In this document: positions 52,016 to 62,019 of the stretch, in pieces
Layout of the letters: each line of letters begins with the position of its first letter
Position numbering within the stretch: position 1 is the stretch's first letter
Assembly (NCBI RefSeq): GCF_000975095.1
Contig: NZ_BBRD01000001.1
Coordinates: 2,003,467 to 2,067,466, forward strand
Direction: 5' to 3'
Source: Demequina aestuarii
GTDB taxonomy: Bacteria > Actinomycetota > Actinomycetes > Actinomycetales > Demequinaceae
DNA length: 64,000 bases
Notes under the pieces: model-generated
What the model saw: the letters and a program-made list of their open reading frames with translations, nothing else
The model's database searches: none
Told to the model about the DNA's origin: nothing
Program-made: the position numbers and the translations under genes

Positions 52016-52993
52016 ATGACGCTCGACCTCGACGGCCTCCGCTCCGCACTCCATCGCCGCCACGACCGTGTGCTGATCGCCGCGGTGGCGGGCGGCGACT
52101 CCGCTCATCGCACCTACAGCGCCCCCGAGACGGCCGATGCGGAGATCGGCTCGGTCTCCAAGTGCCTCACGGGCCTGCTGTACCAGGACGCGGTCGACCG
52201 GGGCGAGGTCACGCCTGCTACCACGCTGGGAGAGGCGCTGGACCGGCCCGAAGGGGCCTACGCCCAGGTGACGCTGGGATCACTGGCCACGCACGCCTCG
52301 GGCCTGCCCCCGCACCCTCCATATGGCGGCCCGCGCACCATGGTCCGGCGCACGTGGCGCATGTGGCGACACGGGGAGAATCCCTACGGCGACTCGGTCG
52401 ACCAGCTGCTCGACGAGGCGGCCGACGTCCGGCTCGGCAGGCCCCGCTTCCTGTACTCGAACCTGGGCTTCGCACTGCTCGGAGCGGCGCTCGCGAGGAC
52501 GGCTGGCACCACGTACGAGCGACTGCTCCTGGCTCGCGTCGCGGAGCCCCTGGGGATGGCGGGGGTGTCCGTCCCGTCGACTCCCCGTTGCCTCGGGACC
52601 GCGTCGCTCACGGGACGATCCAAGAACGGGCGCCCCCACGAGCCGTGGACGGGCGAGGCGATCGGCCCCGCCGGCGGCGTGAGGGCGACGGCCGCTGACC
52701 TGGCGGCCCTGCTGAGCGGCCTCATCGAGCGCCGGGCCCCCGGCATCGGCGCGCTCGACCCGAAAGCCGATGCCCCCGGCACGTCGCGCATCGGCGCCGC
52801 GTGGCTGACCACGCAGGCGGGCGACGCCTCCGTGACGTGGCACAACGGCCGCACGGGCGGCTTCGCGTCATGGGTGGGGGTGGATCGCGATGCGGGTGTG
52901 GGGCTCGCGCTTGTCTCCGCCACGGCCGCGAGCCTCGATCGCGAGGGCTTCGCCGGGCTTGCGCGGCTGCGTACCGAGACCGCGCGCGGCTAG
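52016..52993 (+). CDS. Serine beta-lactamase-like hydrolase (class C/DD-peptidase fold)
   Basis: 325 aa. SxxK motif SVSK at 46-49, YSN at about 147-149 (FLYSNLGFALLG), and HNGRTGGF near 282 in place of KTG. No signal peptide, so a cytoplasmic esterase or amidase is more likely than a secreted beta-lactamase. TAGCGT lies 7 nt before the ATG, without an SD; in-frame GTGs just upstream overlap the -10 and are rejected. Confidence 0.88.
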   Translation: MTLDLDGLRSALHRRHDRVLIAAVAGGDSAHRTYSAPETADAEIGSVSKCLTGLLYQDAVDRGEVTPATTLGEALDRPEGAYAQVTLGSLATHASGLPPHPPYGGPRTMVRRTWRMWRHGENPYGDSVDQLLDEAADVRLGRPRFLYSNLGFALLGAALARTAGTTYERLLLARVAEPLGMAGVSVPSTPRCLGTASLTGRSKNGRPHEPWTGEAIGPAGGVRATAADLAALLSGLIERRAPGIGALDPKADAPGTSRIGAAWLTTQAGDASVTWHNGRTGGFASWVGVDRDAGVGLALVSATAASLDREGFAGLARLRTETARG

Positions 52994-53006
52994 CCTGCCG
53001 CGGGAG

Positions 53007-54935
53007 TCACCAGCCCCCGCCACCGCCGCCGAAGCTTCCGCCACCGGAGAACCCGCCGCCAGAGGAGAACCCGGATCCCCCGCTGGCCCCGGCCGTCGGC
53101 GTGGAGATGGCGGCGTCGGTGAGGGACGTGAAGTCCTGCATCTGGGCTCCGAAGTTCTGGTGACCCAGCCAGAAGCCGCCTCCGTAGTACGCGCCGTACC
53201 AGGTGGGCGTCGGAACGTCGTAGCCCTCCTGCGCGAGGGCGGCGAACTTCGCCGACCACTTGTCGGCGATGCCGAAAGCGATGGCATAGGGCAGGTACTG
53301 GCTGAAGATGTCGTGCCCCTCCTCGAAGCGCAGGCGGTAGCCATCGGCGGTCTCGAGAAAGAGCTTGAAGCCCTTGGTCTGTGCCAGCACCCGGGTGCCC
53401 TCGGCGGTCCGCGCCGGCGCCGCGCCAGTCAGCACCAGTGCGATGATCGAGACGATCACGACCGGCAGGCCCACGAGCGCCCACCGGGAGTTCGCCGCCA
53501 GCACCAGCGTGCCGATCACGCCGACGACGAGGCCCGCCGCTGCGATCGACGCCCACGCCACGCGCGCCGACTGCGGATTCCGGTGGAACCAGCCCCGGTC
53601 CGTGACGTCCGCGTACAGCTCCTTCTGCACCTTCGCCAAGTCTGCCGCGAAGGTGGCCTTCAGCTCCGTGAGCGTCACCTGCTCGCGCACGTCGAAGATC
53701 GAATCGAACAACGTGCGCCCGTACGCCGGCATCGCGTCGTCTCCATCGCGCAGCTTGACGAGGGTGTAGTCCTCCGGCTCCTGCTCGTCACCCACCGGGT
53801 CGATGCGCATGTACCCGCGCACCGCCTGGTCCACGATGGTGGCCGTGACGTCTCGCACATCCGCCTTCTCGTCGAGAAGGGTGCCGAGCTGCCCCGGCCG
53901 CAGCCCCGCCGGGGGCTCGAACTGCACCGCCACAGGCTGGCCGCCGGCGACCGGGCGCGTGCCCGCATCGGCCCCCGACACCGGACCGAGACCCGGAGTG
54001 AGCTCCGCGTACTGCCGGTCCACGGCCGTGCGACGGAAGTGCAGCGCCAGCGCACCCAGGCCCACCGCGAGCATGGCCACCGCGATGCCCACCGTCCACG
54101 GAGTGATCGCGAAGGCTCTCTCGACGTCGTTCGCGATGCGCGTGTTGGCGGTGGTATCGAAGGACCCGGAGGGGTACAGCGCGGTCACCGTGAGCGGCTC
54201 CCCCGCCGCGAGCCCCGAGGCCTCGTACGTGATCGTCTCGGCCGGCTCGCCGGTCGCGTCGCACCCGCCCCTGGTGCCCGGCGGCCCGGCGGAGCACGCG
54301 ACGTCCGTCGCGGCGACGGGTGACTGCACGGTGATCGAGGCCTCGGCGATGGGCGTCTCCCAGGCGGACGGGATGGCGTTCCAGTGGAACTCGTCCCCCG
54401 CGACGCCCGCGTCCGTCTCATCCGCGGTGGTCTCGTTCATCACGTGTGCGACCGAGTAGGTGATCGCATACGTCTGGACCCCGGAGACGTCATCGACGTT
54501 CTCGTCGCCGATCCGCACTGCCATGACGTCGCCCTGCCCCTCGGTGCTCAGATCGTCGGGGGCACCGGTGGGGCTGTCCGCGGTGACGTCGGAGATATCC
54601 CACACGCGCTCGTAGCCGTCGTCGATGGGCTGGGCCGTGGGCAGCGTGAAGATCACCCCGTGGCCCGGCTCATTGCCGAAGTCGAAGTCGATCTCGGTGC
54701 GCACGTCGACGGAACCATCCTCGTGGAGCGCGTACGTGGCGTCCCACCGGAGCACCTCGCGACCGGGGTAGTCGTCACTGGTGGCGGCGGGTGCCGGGAT
54801 CGCCGTCAGCGCGACGGCGAACGCGGCAGCTCCCATCGCAAGGAGGGCGCGCAGGGCATGGACGCCCCGGTCGCGGGTGGGCGAGGTGGGCGCAGGGGCC
54901 GAGCGCAGCACTGTCTGACGACGATTGGAGGGCAT
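53007..54935 (-). CDS. DUF2207 membrane protein
   Basis: 642 aa. A basic N-terminus with a signal/anchor (about 25-50), then a DUF2207 beta domain (REVLRWDATYALHEDGSVDVRTEIDFDF), a helix near 275, a cytoplasmic helical part, two more helices near 470-510, and a C-terminal Gly/Ser-rich end SGGGSFGGGGGGW. The frame is open upstream into smpB; the ATG at 54935 precedes a proper signal. Function unknown; it forms the downstream end of the ftsEX-smpB gene series. Confidence 0.88.
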   Translation of the reverse strand: MPSNRRQTVLRSAPAPTSPTRDRGVHALRALLAMGAAAFAVALTAIPAPAATSDDYPGREVLRWDATYALHEDGSVDVRTEIDFDFGNEPGHGVIFTLPTAQPIDDGYERVWDISDVTADSPTGAPDDLSTEGQGDVMAVRIGDENVDDVSGVQTYAITYSVAHVMNETTADETDAGVAGDEFHWNAIPSAWETPIAEASITVQSPVAATDVACSAGPPGTRGGCDATGEPAETITYEASGLAAGEPLTVTALYPSGSFDTTANTRIANDVERAFAITPWTVGIAVAMLAVGLGALALHFRRTAVDRQYAELTPGLGPVSGADAGTRPVAGGQPVAVQFEPPAGLRPGQLGTLLDEKADVRDVTATIVDQAVRGYMRIDPVGDEQEPEDYTLVKLRDGDDAMPAYGRTLFDSIFDVREQVTLTELKATFAADLAKVQKELYADVTDRGWFHRNPQSARVAWASIAAAGLVVGVIGTLVLAANSRWALVGLPVVIVSIIALVLTGAAPARTAEGTRVLAQTKGFKLFLETADGYRLRFEEGHDIFSQYLPYAIAFGIADKWSAKFAALAQEGYDVPTPTWYGAYYGGGFWLGHQNFGAQMQDFTSLTDAAISTPTAGASGGSGFSSGGGFSGGGSFGGGGGGW

Positions 54936-54988
54936 GGCTCCATTGTGCCGAGGACGGGGGCACCCGCGGGGCACCTCCACGCGGCGCG

Positions 54989-55453
54989 CTACGTGTTGCG
55001 GCGCAGGCTCATGGCCCGCTGCGCTTCCCGATCGTCCTGCTTCTGGCGAAGCGTCTGTCGCTTGTCGTACAGCTTCTTGCCGCGGCCGATCCCGATCTCG
55101 ACCTTCGCGCGGCCCTTCACGAAGTACAGCCGCAGCGGCACGATCGTGAAGCCCTTCTCGCGCGTCTTGATCATCAGCTCGTCGAGCTCGATGTGGTGCA
55201 GGAGCAGCTTGCGCCGTCGCCGCGGCGCGTGATTGGTCCACGTCCCCTGCGTGTACTCGGGGATGTGGATGTTCTCGAGCCACGCCTCGTTGTTGTCGAC
55301 GTAGATGTACCCCTCGCCGATCGCCGCGCGACCCTGGCGGAGGGCCTTGACCTCGGTGCCTTGGAGCACGATCCCGGCCTCGTAGGTCTTGTCGATGAAG
55401 TAGTCGTGGCGCGCCGACCGGTTGGTCGCGACGATCTTCTGTTCGTCTGCCAT
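54989..55453 (-). CDS. smpB: SsrA-binding protein SmpB
   Basis: 154 aa. Beta-barrel blocks KIVATNRSARHDYFI, GTEVKALRQGRAAIGEGY and RRRRKLLLH are typical, with the basic C-terminal helix (KKLYDKRQTLRQKQDDREAQRAM) that reads the ribosomal decoding channel. It partners the tmRNA encoded 6.5 kb away. GAGGTGAG precedes the ATG. Confidence 0.97.
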   Translation of the reverse strand: MADEQKIVATNRSARHDYFIDKTYEAGIVLQGTEVKALRQGRAAIGEGYIYVDNNEAWLENIHIPEYTQGTWTNHAPRRRRKLLLHHIELDELMIKTREKGFTIVPLRLYFVKGRAKVEIGIGRGKKLYDKRQTLRQKQDDREAQRAMSLRRNT

Positions 55454-55538
55454 GACTCACCTCCTCGAGTGCCGTCCGCACGTGTCGCCCATGGATGCAG
55501 GGACGTTCGAGTATAGAGGCCCCGCGCAGCGGCCGCGC

Positions 55539-56900
55539 CTACGGGAAGTTGGGGAGCAGGTTCTCCGGGTCCACGTGCTTGCCGCTCACGTACACCTCGA
55601 AGTGCAGGTGGCACGCCGTTGAGGATCCCGTGTTGCCCGAGTAGCCGATCAGGTCGCCCCTGGCCACCCGCTGTCCCCCGCCCACGGCGAACCGCGAGAA
55701 GTGGTTGTAGTTCGTGATGACGGACTTGCCGCCGATGAGCCCATGGTCGATCAGGACCTGGTTGCCGTAGCCCGGCCTGTACGTGGCCCACTCGACTGTG
55801 CCGGCGGCCGAGGCGTAGATGGGGGTGCCGCAGTACGCGCGCAGATCGGTGCCGGCGTGCATGCGGGCGTAGCCGTAGTGCTGCAGGTACCGCATGCCGT
55901 AGGACGACGTCTTGTACGGCACCTTCGTGGGGAAGGACAGCGAGCCCTTGGTGAGGCCGCTGCTGGGCTTGGCGTTGTTGGCCTCCGCACGCTTCCGGGC
56001 CTGCTCCGCCTCGCGCTCCTCTGCCTCGCGCTTCTTCGAGTACAGGTTCAGCACCTCGTTGCGGAGCTGCCGCTGGAGCGCCTCGTTCTCCTCCTGCTGA
56101 GCGATGAACGAGGCGCGCTGCGACTCGAGATAGTCCCGCACCTCCTGCTGCTCATCCAGTAGCGCCTGCACCTCGTCCCGCGCCGCCTGAGCGACATCGC
56201 GCGCGGCGTCGAGCTGAATGACCAGGGCGTCGATCTCCGCCTTCAGCTCGCCGATGTAGTCCCGCACCGCCGCCTGGCGTGCCCCACGGTTGCGGTTGAC
56301 GGCTGCGATGTCCTCGAGCTCGCCCAGCGCATTGCTCTGAACTCGCGCCGCCGACTGCTGAGCGGTGTACTCGTCGACGAAGTCCTGAGTGTCGGAGGAA
56401 CCGAAGACGATCGCGAGACCGGCCGAGTTGTCGTTGCCCTTGTAGGTCTCGCGCGCGATAGCTGCGACGAGGGCCTCCAGCGTGGCGGTGCGCTCCTCGT
56501 CCTCGGCGATCTGCGCGGAGATGGCGCGGTCCTGCGCCTCCGCGGAATCCAGTTTGTCCTGAACGATGCCCTGCTCGACGATCGCAGCCTCGACAAGGCG
56601 CTCTGCCTCCTCGAGCTCCGCCTCGAGCGCAGGCAGCTGGGCCTCGAGCTCCTCGAGCTCGATGAGCGCCTCCGCGATGCGGGCGTCCGTGTTCTCGAGT
56701 TCGTGCTCGAGCTGCTCGGCACGGCGCTCGGCCGCCTTGCGCTCGCGCTCCGTCGCGTCGATATCGTCCTGGTAGTCGTCGGACGACGCCTGCGAGAGAC
56801 CCTGCGGCGACAGCGCCGATGCGCCCACGGCGTAGCCGCCGAAGATCGCCGCGACCAGGATCGCCACGACGAGCGCCGAGAGCCTGCGAGTCCGAGTCAT
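55539..56900 (-). CDS. Coiled-coil M23 peptidoglycan hydrolase/activator (EnvC-like)
   Basis: 453 aa. Signal helix about 7-28, then ~250 residues of coiled coil (ATERERKAAERRAEQLEHEL and similar), and a C-terminal M23 domain. Metal ligands appear intact: HAGTDLRAYCG and HLHFEV. The ATG overlaps the ftsX stop by 4 bp. In other bacteria FtsEX uses ATP hydrolysis to activate such coiled-coil hydrolases at the septum; the same is inferred here. Confidence 0.93.
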   Translation of the reverse strand: MTRTRRLSALVVAILVAAIFGGYAVGASALSPQGLSQASSDDYQDDIDATERERKAAERRAEQLEHELENTDARIAEALIELEELEAQLPALEAELEEAERLVEAAIVEQGIVQDKLDSAEAQDRAISAQIAEDEERTATLEALVAAIARETYKGNDNSAGLAIVFGSSDTQDFVDEYTAQQSAARVQSNALGELEDIAAVNRNRGARQAAVRDYIGELKAEIDALVIQLDAARDVAQAARDEVQALLDEQQEVRDYLESQRASFIAQQEENEALQRQLRNEVLNLYSKKREAEEREAEQARKRAEANNAKPSSGLTKGSLSFPTKVPYKTSSYGMRYLQHYGYARMHAGTDLRAYCGTPIYASAAGTVEWATYRPGYGNQVLIDHGLIGGKSVITNYNHFSRFAVGGGQRVARGDLIGYSGNTGSSTACHLHFEVYVSGKHVDPENLLPNFP

Positions 56901-57808
56901 GCCCGCGTGTACCTTCCCAGCGTCGCCAGCGAGGCGAGGGCCGCGAGGCCCACCGCGATCGCCAGCAGCCATGGAGCCACGGTCCAGACGTCGTCACGGC
57001 CCACGTAGTCGACCCATGCGATCGAGCCGTGCAGCCAGTCCTCGATCAAGTAGCGGGCTGAGAGGTACAGGCCGCCGATGGCGAGCACCGCTCCGAGCGT
57101 CGCGGCGACGGCGCCTTCGAGCATGAAGGGCATCTGGATCAGGCTCTTGGACGAGCCGACCATGCGCATGATGGTGGTCTCACGGCGCCTGCTGAGCGCA
57201 CTGAGCCTGATGGTGGTGGTGATGAGGAGCACGGCCGCGAGCATCATGATGGCGGCCAGCCCGGCGGCGATGAACGTCGCGGCGTTGAGGAACCGGAACA
57301 GTTCGTCGAACACCTCGCGCTGGTCGTTGACCTCCTCGACGCCAGGCAGCCCCTCGGTGGCGTCTGCCACGACCTGGAACTGCTCCGGGTCGGTGAGCTT
57401 GACGCGGAACACGGGGCCCAAGTCTGCGGGCTCGAGCTGTGAATACACCCCGGTCTCGTCGGCGCCCACGATGTTCTCGAACACCTCCTCGCGGGTCTCG
57501 TAGTAGACCTCGTCGACGATGTCGGCGACGGAGCCCTCCTCGAGCACGGCACGGATGTCGTCCTCCTGGACGGGCGAGACCGGACCGGCGGCGCACTGTT
57601 CGTAGAGCGAGTTCTCAGGGCACAGGAAGATGGACACCTCCACCTCGCCGTACCACGCGTCACGCAGCTGCTGCACCTGCATCTGGGTGAGCGCGGCGGC
57701 GCCCACGAAGGTCAGCGACACGAACGTCACGAGCACCACGGACAACGCCATGGTCGAGTTGCGGCGCAGGCCGCTCGCGACCTCGCCGAGGATGAACCGA
57801 ATTCTCAT
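56897..57808 (-). CDS. ftsX: Cell division protein FtsX
   Basis: 303 aa with the four-helix FtsX layout: an N-terminal helix at about 22-44, an extracellular domain with two Cys ([15 protein letters not shown]), then three helices at about 170-300. The N-terminus [20 protein letters not shown] is characteristic. It lies 10 bp after ftsE and overlaps the hydrolase gene by 4 bp. Confidence 0.96.
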   Translation of the reverse strand: MRIRFILGEVASGLRRNSTMALSVVLVTFVSLTFVGAAALTQMQVQQLRDAWYGEVEVSIFLCPENSLYEQCAAGPVSPVQEDDIRAVLEEGSVADIVDEVYYETREEVFENIVGADETGVYSQLEPADLGPVFRVKLTDPEQFQVVADATEGLPGVEEVNDQREVFDELFRFLNAATFIAAGLAAIMMLAAVLLITTTIRLSALSRRRETTIMRMVGSSKSLIQMPFMLEGAVAATLGAVLAIGGLYLSARYLIEDWLHGSIAWVDYVGRDDVWTVAPWLLAIAVGLAALASLATLGRYTRA

Positions 57809-57818
57809 GCCGAGCGCC

Positions 57819-58511
57819 TCACACCGTCTCCAGGCCGTACACGCCGCGATCCTGGTCGCGCACGAGATGGCCGCCCTTGAGCTCGATCACTCGCTTGCGC
57901 ATCTGGTCCACGATCTCATCATCGTGCGTCGCCATCAGCACCGTGGTGCCGGTGCGGTTGATGCGGTCCAGCAGGCGCATGATGCCCACGGACGTGCCGG
58001 GGTCGAGGTTGCCGGTGGGCTCGTCGCACAGCAGGATGGGTGGGTGGTTGACGAAGGCGCGCGCGATCGCGACGCGCTGCTGCTCACCGCCCGAGAGCTC
58101 GTGCGGCAGCCGTCGCTCCTTGCCCGCCAGCCCTACCAGTTCGAGCATCTCGGGCACGTTGGTCTGGATGTCGCGCTTGGACTTGCCGATCACCTGAAGC
58201 GCGAACGCGACGTTCTGGTACACGGTCTTGTTGGGCAGCAGCCGGAAGTCCTGGAACACCGCGCCGATCTCGCGGCGCAGGTGCGGCACGCGCCAGCTCG
58301 ACAGCCTGTTGAGGTGGCGCCCCGCGACGAATACGTCGCCCGCGGTCGAGCGCTCCTCGCGCAGGATGAGCTTCAGGAAGGTCGACTTCCCGGAGCCCGA
58401 GGAGCCCACCAGGAAGACGAAGTCGCCGCGCTCGATCTCCACGGAGACGTTGTCGAGGGCAGGCCTCGCTCCGCGCGTGTAGACCTTGCTGACGTTGTCG
58501 AGTCGAATCAT
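57819..58511 (-). CDS. ftsE: Cell division ATPase FtsE
   Basis: 230 aa. Walker A is GSSGSGKST near 37, the signature [16 protein letters not shown], Walker [14 protein letters not shown] and the switch MATHDDEIV. The start is [20 protein letters not shown]; the longer upstream frame is not coding. With FtsX it forms the division ABC complex. Confidence 0.96.
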   Translation of the reverse strand: MIRLDNVSKVYTRGARPALDNVSVEIERGDFVFLVGSSGSGKSTFLKLILREERSTAGDVFVAGRHLNRLSSWRVPHLRREIGAVFQDFRLLPNKTVYQNVAFALQVIGKSKRDIQTNVPEMLELVGLAGKERRLPHELSGGEQQRVAIARAFVNHPPILLCDEPTGNLDPGTSVGIMRLLDRINRTGTTVLMATHDDEIVDQMRKRVIELKGGHLVRDQDRGVYGLETV

Positions 58512-58692
58512 GCCACCGGGCGCGAGGGGTTGGACTCGCGCTTCTTGCAGGGTAAGAAAGGCCGCGCCAGCGTGGCAGTAGGCGCGCCGGGGGCACCGAT
58601 GCGACATGAATCACACCGCGAGGCGCCGTTCACCCGCTCGCGCGCGACTGGGACGGGTCGCTAGCATCGAATCACCTGGAAGCGGAGGCTCC

Positions 58693-59115
58693 ATGGCTGA
58701 CAACCCGAGCGTCGCCGCACCGGCCGTGCCTGCTGCGGTCGAGGCGGCCATCGCCGACTACCCAGACGTGGTGCGCGACCGGATCCTCGATCTCCGCGGC
58801 CTCGTGTGGGAGGTCTCTGCCTCCGAGCCCGCGATCGGGCCCGTGATCGAGACGCTCACGTGGGGGCAGCCCAGCTACCTCCCCGCAACGCCGCGGACCG
58901 GCACGACCGTGAGGATCGACCGCATCGGCCCCGGCACGGACGTCGCGCTCTTCACCCACTGCCAGACGAGCCTCGTCGACGAGTTCCGCGCCGCTCACGG
59001 GGATCTGCTCGCTCACGACGGCACCCGCGCGATCGTGGTTCCTGCAGTCGGATCGATCCCTCTGGAGGAACTGCGCGAGCACATCCGGTCCGCGCTGCTG
59101 TACCACCGGCGATGA
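58693..59115 (+). CDS. DUF1801-like protein
   Basis: 140 aa. IETLTWGQPSYLPATPRTGTTVRID is the DUF1801 core (usually W..P.Y). No membrane segment. SD GGAGGC lies 4-6 nt before the ATG. Isolated between divergent ftsE and convergent prfB. Function unknown. Confidence 0.8.
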   Translation: MADNPSVAAPAVPAAVEAAIADYPDVVRDRILDLRGLVWEVSASEPAIGPVIETLTWGQPSYLPATPRTGTTVRIDRIGPGTDVALFTHCQTSLVDEFRAAHGDLLAHDGTRAIVVPAVGSIPLEELREHIRSALLYHRR

Positions 59116-59150
59116 CAGCGAGCCGGCACTGACGGGCCGGTCGACGCCCG

Positions 59151-60260
59151 TCAGCTCTCGCTGACCTGCTGACGCCGCCAGCGAATGCCGGCGTCGATGA
59201 ACCCGTCGAGGTCACCGTCGAAGACCACCTGCGGGTTCCCCACCTCGTGTCCCGTGCGCAGGTCCTTGACCAGCTGCTGGCCATAGAGGAAGTAGGAGCG
59301 CATCTGATCGCCCCAGCTGGCCTTGATGTCTCCCGCGAGCTCCTTCTTCTGCGCGGCCTCCTGCTCCTTCTTGAGCAGAAGCAGCCGGGACTGGAGCACG
59401 CGCATCGCGGCGGCACGGTTCTGGATCTGACTCTTCTCGTCCTGCATCGACACCACGAGACCCGTCGGCAGGTGCGTGATGCGCACCGCAGAGTCCGTGG
59501 TGTTGACGGACTGGCCACCGGGGCCCGACGACCGAAACACGTCGACCTTGATGTCCGTCTCCGGCACCTCGATGTGGTCCGTACCCTCGATGAGCGGGAT
59601 CACCTCGACGGCGGCGAAACTGGTCTGGCGCTTGTCGGCGGATCCGAAGGGGCTGATGCGCGCGAGGCGATGCGTGCCCGCCTCCACCGACATGATGCCG
59701 AACGCATACGGGGCCTGGATCTCGAAGGTGGCCGACTTGATGCCCGCACCCTCCGCGTAGGAGGTGTCGAGCACCTTGGTGGCGTATCCGTGACGCTCAG
59801 CCCAGCGCAGGTACATGCGCAGCAGCATCTCGGCGAAGTCGGTCGCATCGTCCCCGCCCGCTCCGGACCGGATGGTGACGACCGCGTTGCGCTCGTCCCA
59901 CTCGCCCGTCATGAGGGTGCGCACTTCCATCGCGGACAGGTCCGAGCGCAGCTTGGTGAGCTCGGCGTCGGCCTCGGCGAGCGTCTCGGCATCGTCGCCT
60001 TCCACCGCCATCTCCACGAGCACCTCGAGGTCGTCGATGCGCTGGCGGAATGAGCTCAACCGGTCGAGCTCCGCCTTGGTGTTGCTCAGCTTCTGCGTGA
60101 CCGCCTGGGCATGGTCCTGGTCGTCCCACAGGTCGGGCGACCCGGCCTGGTCCTCGAGCTCGCTCAACTGGGAGCGCAGCGTGTCGGGGTCGGTCACGGC
60201 CTCGATCTGTTCGAAGGTCGACCGCAGCGCGGAGATCTCTGCAGGGAAGTCAGTAGCCAC
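59151..60260 (-). CDS. prfB: Peptide chain release factor 2
   Basis: 369 aa. The codon-recognition tripeptide SPF is in [15 protein letters not shown] and the catalytic GGQ in [18 protein letters not shown]. The frame is uninterrupted, so the programmed +1 frameshift of many prfB genes is absent. The GTG at 60260 follows TAGACT by 8 nt; a TTG three codons earlier overlaps that hexamer. Confidence 0.96.
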   Translation of the reverse strand: MATDFPAEISALRSTFEQIEAVTDPDTLRSQLSELEDQAGSPDLWDDQDHAQAVTQKLSNTKAELDRLSSFRQRIDDLEVLVEMAVEGDDAETLAEADAELTKLRSDLSAMEVRTLMTGEWDERNAVVTIRSGAGGDDATDFAEMLLRMYLRWAERHGYATKVLDTSYAEGAGIKSATFEIQAPYAFGIMSVEAGTHRLARISPFGSADKRQTSFAAVEVIPLIEGTDHIEVPETDIKVDVFRSSGPGGQSVNTTDSAVRITHLPTGLVVSMQDEKSQIQNRAAAMRVLQSRLLLLKKEQEAAQKKELAGDIKASWGDQMRSYFLYGQQLVKDLRTGHEVGNPQVVFDGDLDGFIDAGIRWRRQQVSES

Positions 60261-60295
60261 GACGGTCAAGTCTAGTGGCGACCCATGCGACGCGC

Positions 60296-60329
60296 GCCGC
60301 CGGGGCGAGGAGACCCCGCTCCCGGCGGC
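60296..60329 (-). terminator. Hairpin after the small lipoprotein gene
   Basis: GCCGCCGGG and CCCGGCGGC (9-bp stem, 16-nt loop) between the lipoprotein stop and the prfB promoter, both on the minus strand. Confidence 0.55.
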
Positions 60330-60344
60330 ACGACCAGGCGGACG

Positions 60345-60545
60345 CTAGTCCTCTTCGTTCGCTTCCTCGGAGACCTCGTCAAGACCCTCCTCGACAGAGT
60401 CCTCGACCGCCTCGGCTCCCTCGGAGATCTCTGCGGTGGTCTCGTCGACCACGTCGCCGGCGTCGGCGTCGCCGCAGCCCGTCAGGCCCAGGGTCAGCAC
60501 CCCGGCGCCGATGAGAACGGCTGCGTGCTTGCGATACGCGATCAT
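60345..60545 (-). CDS. Small acidic lipoprotein
   Basis: 66 aa. The signal MIAYRKHAAVLIGAGVLTLG ends at the lipobox LTGC (Cys24). The mature part is only about 43 residues and almost entirely acidic (EISEGAEAVEDSVEEGLDEVSEEANEED). SD GAGAGGAG is well placed. A longer frame upstream is spurious. Role unknown. Confidence 0.75.
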   Translation of the reverse strand: MIAYRKHAAVLIGAGVLTLGLTGCGDADAGDVVDETTAEISEGAEAVEDSVEEGLDEVSEEANEED

Positions 60546-60669
60546 GCTGCACTCCTCTCGTCGGTACAGGGGTGACAACCGCATCGTCCGTGCGCAGATT
60601 CCGACGAGGGCAGGCTGACGATCGCGCGATAGGCTGACCTCCGATACCCGACGCCTTCCAAGGAGCACC

Positions 60670-61950
60670 GTGACCCCTGCTCGGCTTCCCGACGCCCCGA
60701 CACAGCCCGGCTCGACGCGAATTGTGGGCGCCACAGTCGTCGATGGCACTGGTGCGCCGCCCAGGATCGCGGACGTCGAGATTCGTGACGGGGTGGTCGT
60801 CAGCGTCGGCCCCACATCGGCCGCGGCCACCAGGCCCGACCGCACCGTCGACGCCCGTGGACTGCACGTGCTGCCCGGGTTCGTCGACGTGCACGTCCAC
60901 CTCACCATGCCCAACGACTCGCGGAGCGAGAGCCAGGCCACGAAGTTCGCCGAGGAACACGCATTCGCCACCGCAGAGTCGATGCGGCAGACGGTCGCAG
61001 CGGGAGTCACGGCCGCACGGGATCTCGCGGGACTCACGCCCGGTTACCGGAACGCCGTCGCTGCAGGACACATCGTGGGACCACGCATGCACGTCGCTAT
61101 CGCGCTCCTTTCCCCCACGGGCGGCCATGCCGACCCAGTCCGCGCGAACGGCAGCCTCGCTGACTACGTCGCGTACGAGCCGATTCCCAGCGGGGCCGTC
61201 GTTGACTCGGACGCCGAGGCTATCCGGGCCGTCAGAACGCTGCTGCGTACAGGTGCCGATGTCATCAAAGTCTGTACCACGGGTGGAATCTCGACCCCCG
61301 AGGACAGCCCTGACGACCTTGGCATCAGCGAAGACCAAGTGCGACTGATCGCGCGCGAAGTCGCGCGGCGCGGAGGCAGACCCATCGCCGCGCACGCACA
61401 GGGCCTCGCAGGAGCGCTGGAAGCGGTCCGCGGCGGCGCGACAAGCCTTGAGCATGGTTACGAGATGTCAGACGAGCTGATCCGCGAAATGTTGCGCCGC
61501 GGCACGGTGCTCGTCCCGACCCTGTCGACCTTGAACCTCGCCCCCGACCCGTCCCGCAAACCCCCCGCCGTCATCGCCAAGAAGCTTGAGTGGCAACATC
61601 GGGGCAGGGACGCCGCGTCTCGTGCAGTGGCCGCCGGCGTGCCGGTCGCGATGGGCACCGACGCAGGCATCCACCCGCATGGCGCGAACCTTGCCGAACT
61701 CGGTCACCTCGTGGCTGCGGGCCTTTCGCCGCTCGAGGCGATCCGGGCCGGTACCCAGACAGGGGCTCGACTGCTGGGACTCGATGCTCACCTCGGCACT
61801 GTGACCACGGGCCGCATCGCGGATCTCGTCCTGACGGATGCGGACCCGGTCGCGGACATCACATCACTTGCGGATCCAGAACGGGTGCGAGCCGTCACCA
61901 TTGGCGGACGGAAGGTCAAGGACCTGGACGGGTTCTTCACTTCCCAGTAG
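60670..61950 (+). CDS. Metal-dependent amidohydrolase (imidazolonepropionase/prolidase-like)
   Basis: 426 aa in the amidohydrolase superfamily. HVH is at 75-77 (FVDVHVHLTM), the carbamylated Lys probably in DVIKVCTTGGI (about 198-208), later His in AAHAQG and LEHGYE, and the catalytic Asp in GTDAGIHPHG near 337. Family members hydrolyse dipeptides or cyclic amides. SD AAGGAG precedes the GTG. No signal peptide. It faces the MFS/isochorismatase operon tail to tail. Confidence 0.9.
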   Translation: MTPARLPDAPTQPGSTRIVGATVVDGTGAPPRIADVEIRDGVVVSVGPTSAAATRPDRTVDARGLHVLPGFVDVHVHLTMPNDSRSESQATKFAEEHAFATAESMRQTVAAGVTAARDLAGLTPGYRNAVAAGHIVGPRMHVAIALLSPTGGHADPVRANGSLADYVAYEPIPSGAVVDSDAEAIRAVRTLLRTGADVIKVCTTGGISTPEDSPDDLGISEDQVRLIAREVARRGGRPIAAHAQGLAGALEAVRGGATSLEHGYEMSDELIREMLRRGTVLVPTLSTLNLAPDPSRKPPAVIAKKLEWQHRGRDAASRAVAAGVPVAMGTDAGIHPHGANLAELGHLVAAGLSPLEAIRAGTQTGARLLGLDAHLGTVTTGRIADLVLTDADPVADITSLADPERVRAVTIGGRKVKDLDGFFTSQ

Positions 61951-62019
61951 GCCTTCGATCTGTCGCCCTCCAACCGGCCTGCGCGATCACTCGCAGACCC
62001 GCAAGTGGCGACAAATCTC
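61951..62019. other. Short convergent intergenic space
   Basis: Only a weak pairing, TGTCGCC (61961-61967) with GGCGACA (62007-62013), 39 nt apart; a poor terminator candidate. Confidence 0.3.

Noticed and set aside
53007-55481. 824-codon frame joining the DUF2207 gene to the smpB region
   Set aside because: The part upstream of 54935 is antisense-frame noise over smpB; a signal peptide starts at the ATG at 54935.
59151-60260. Programmed frameshift in prfB
   Set aside because: The gene is one uninterrupted frame with SPF and GGQ; no internal early UGA is seen.
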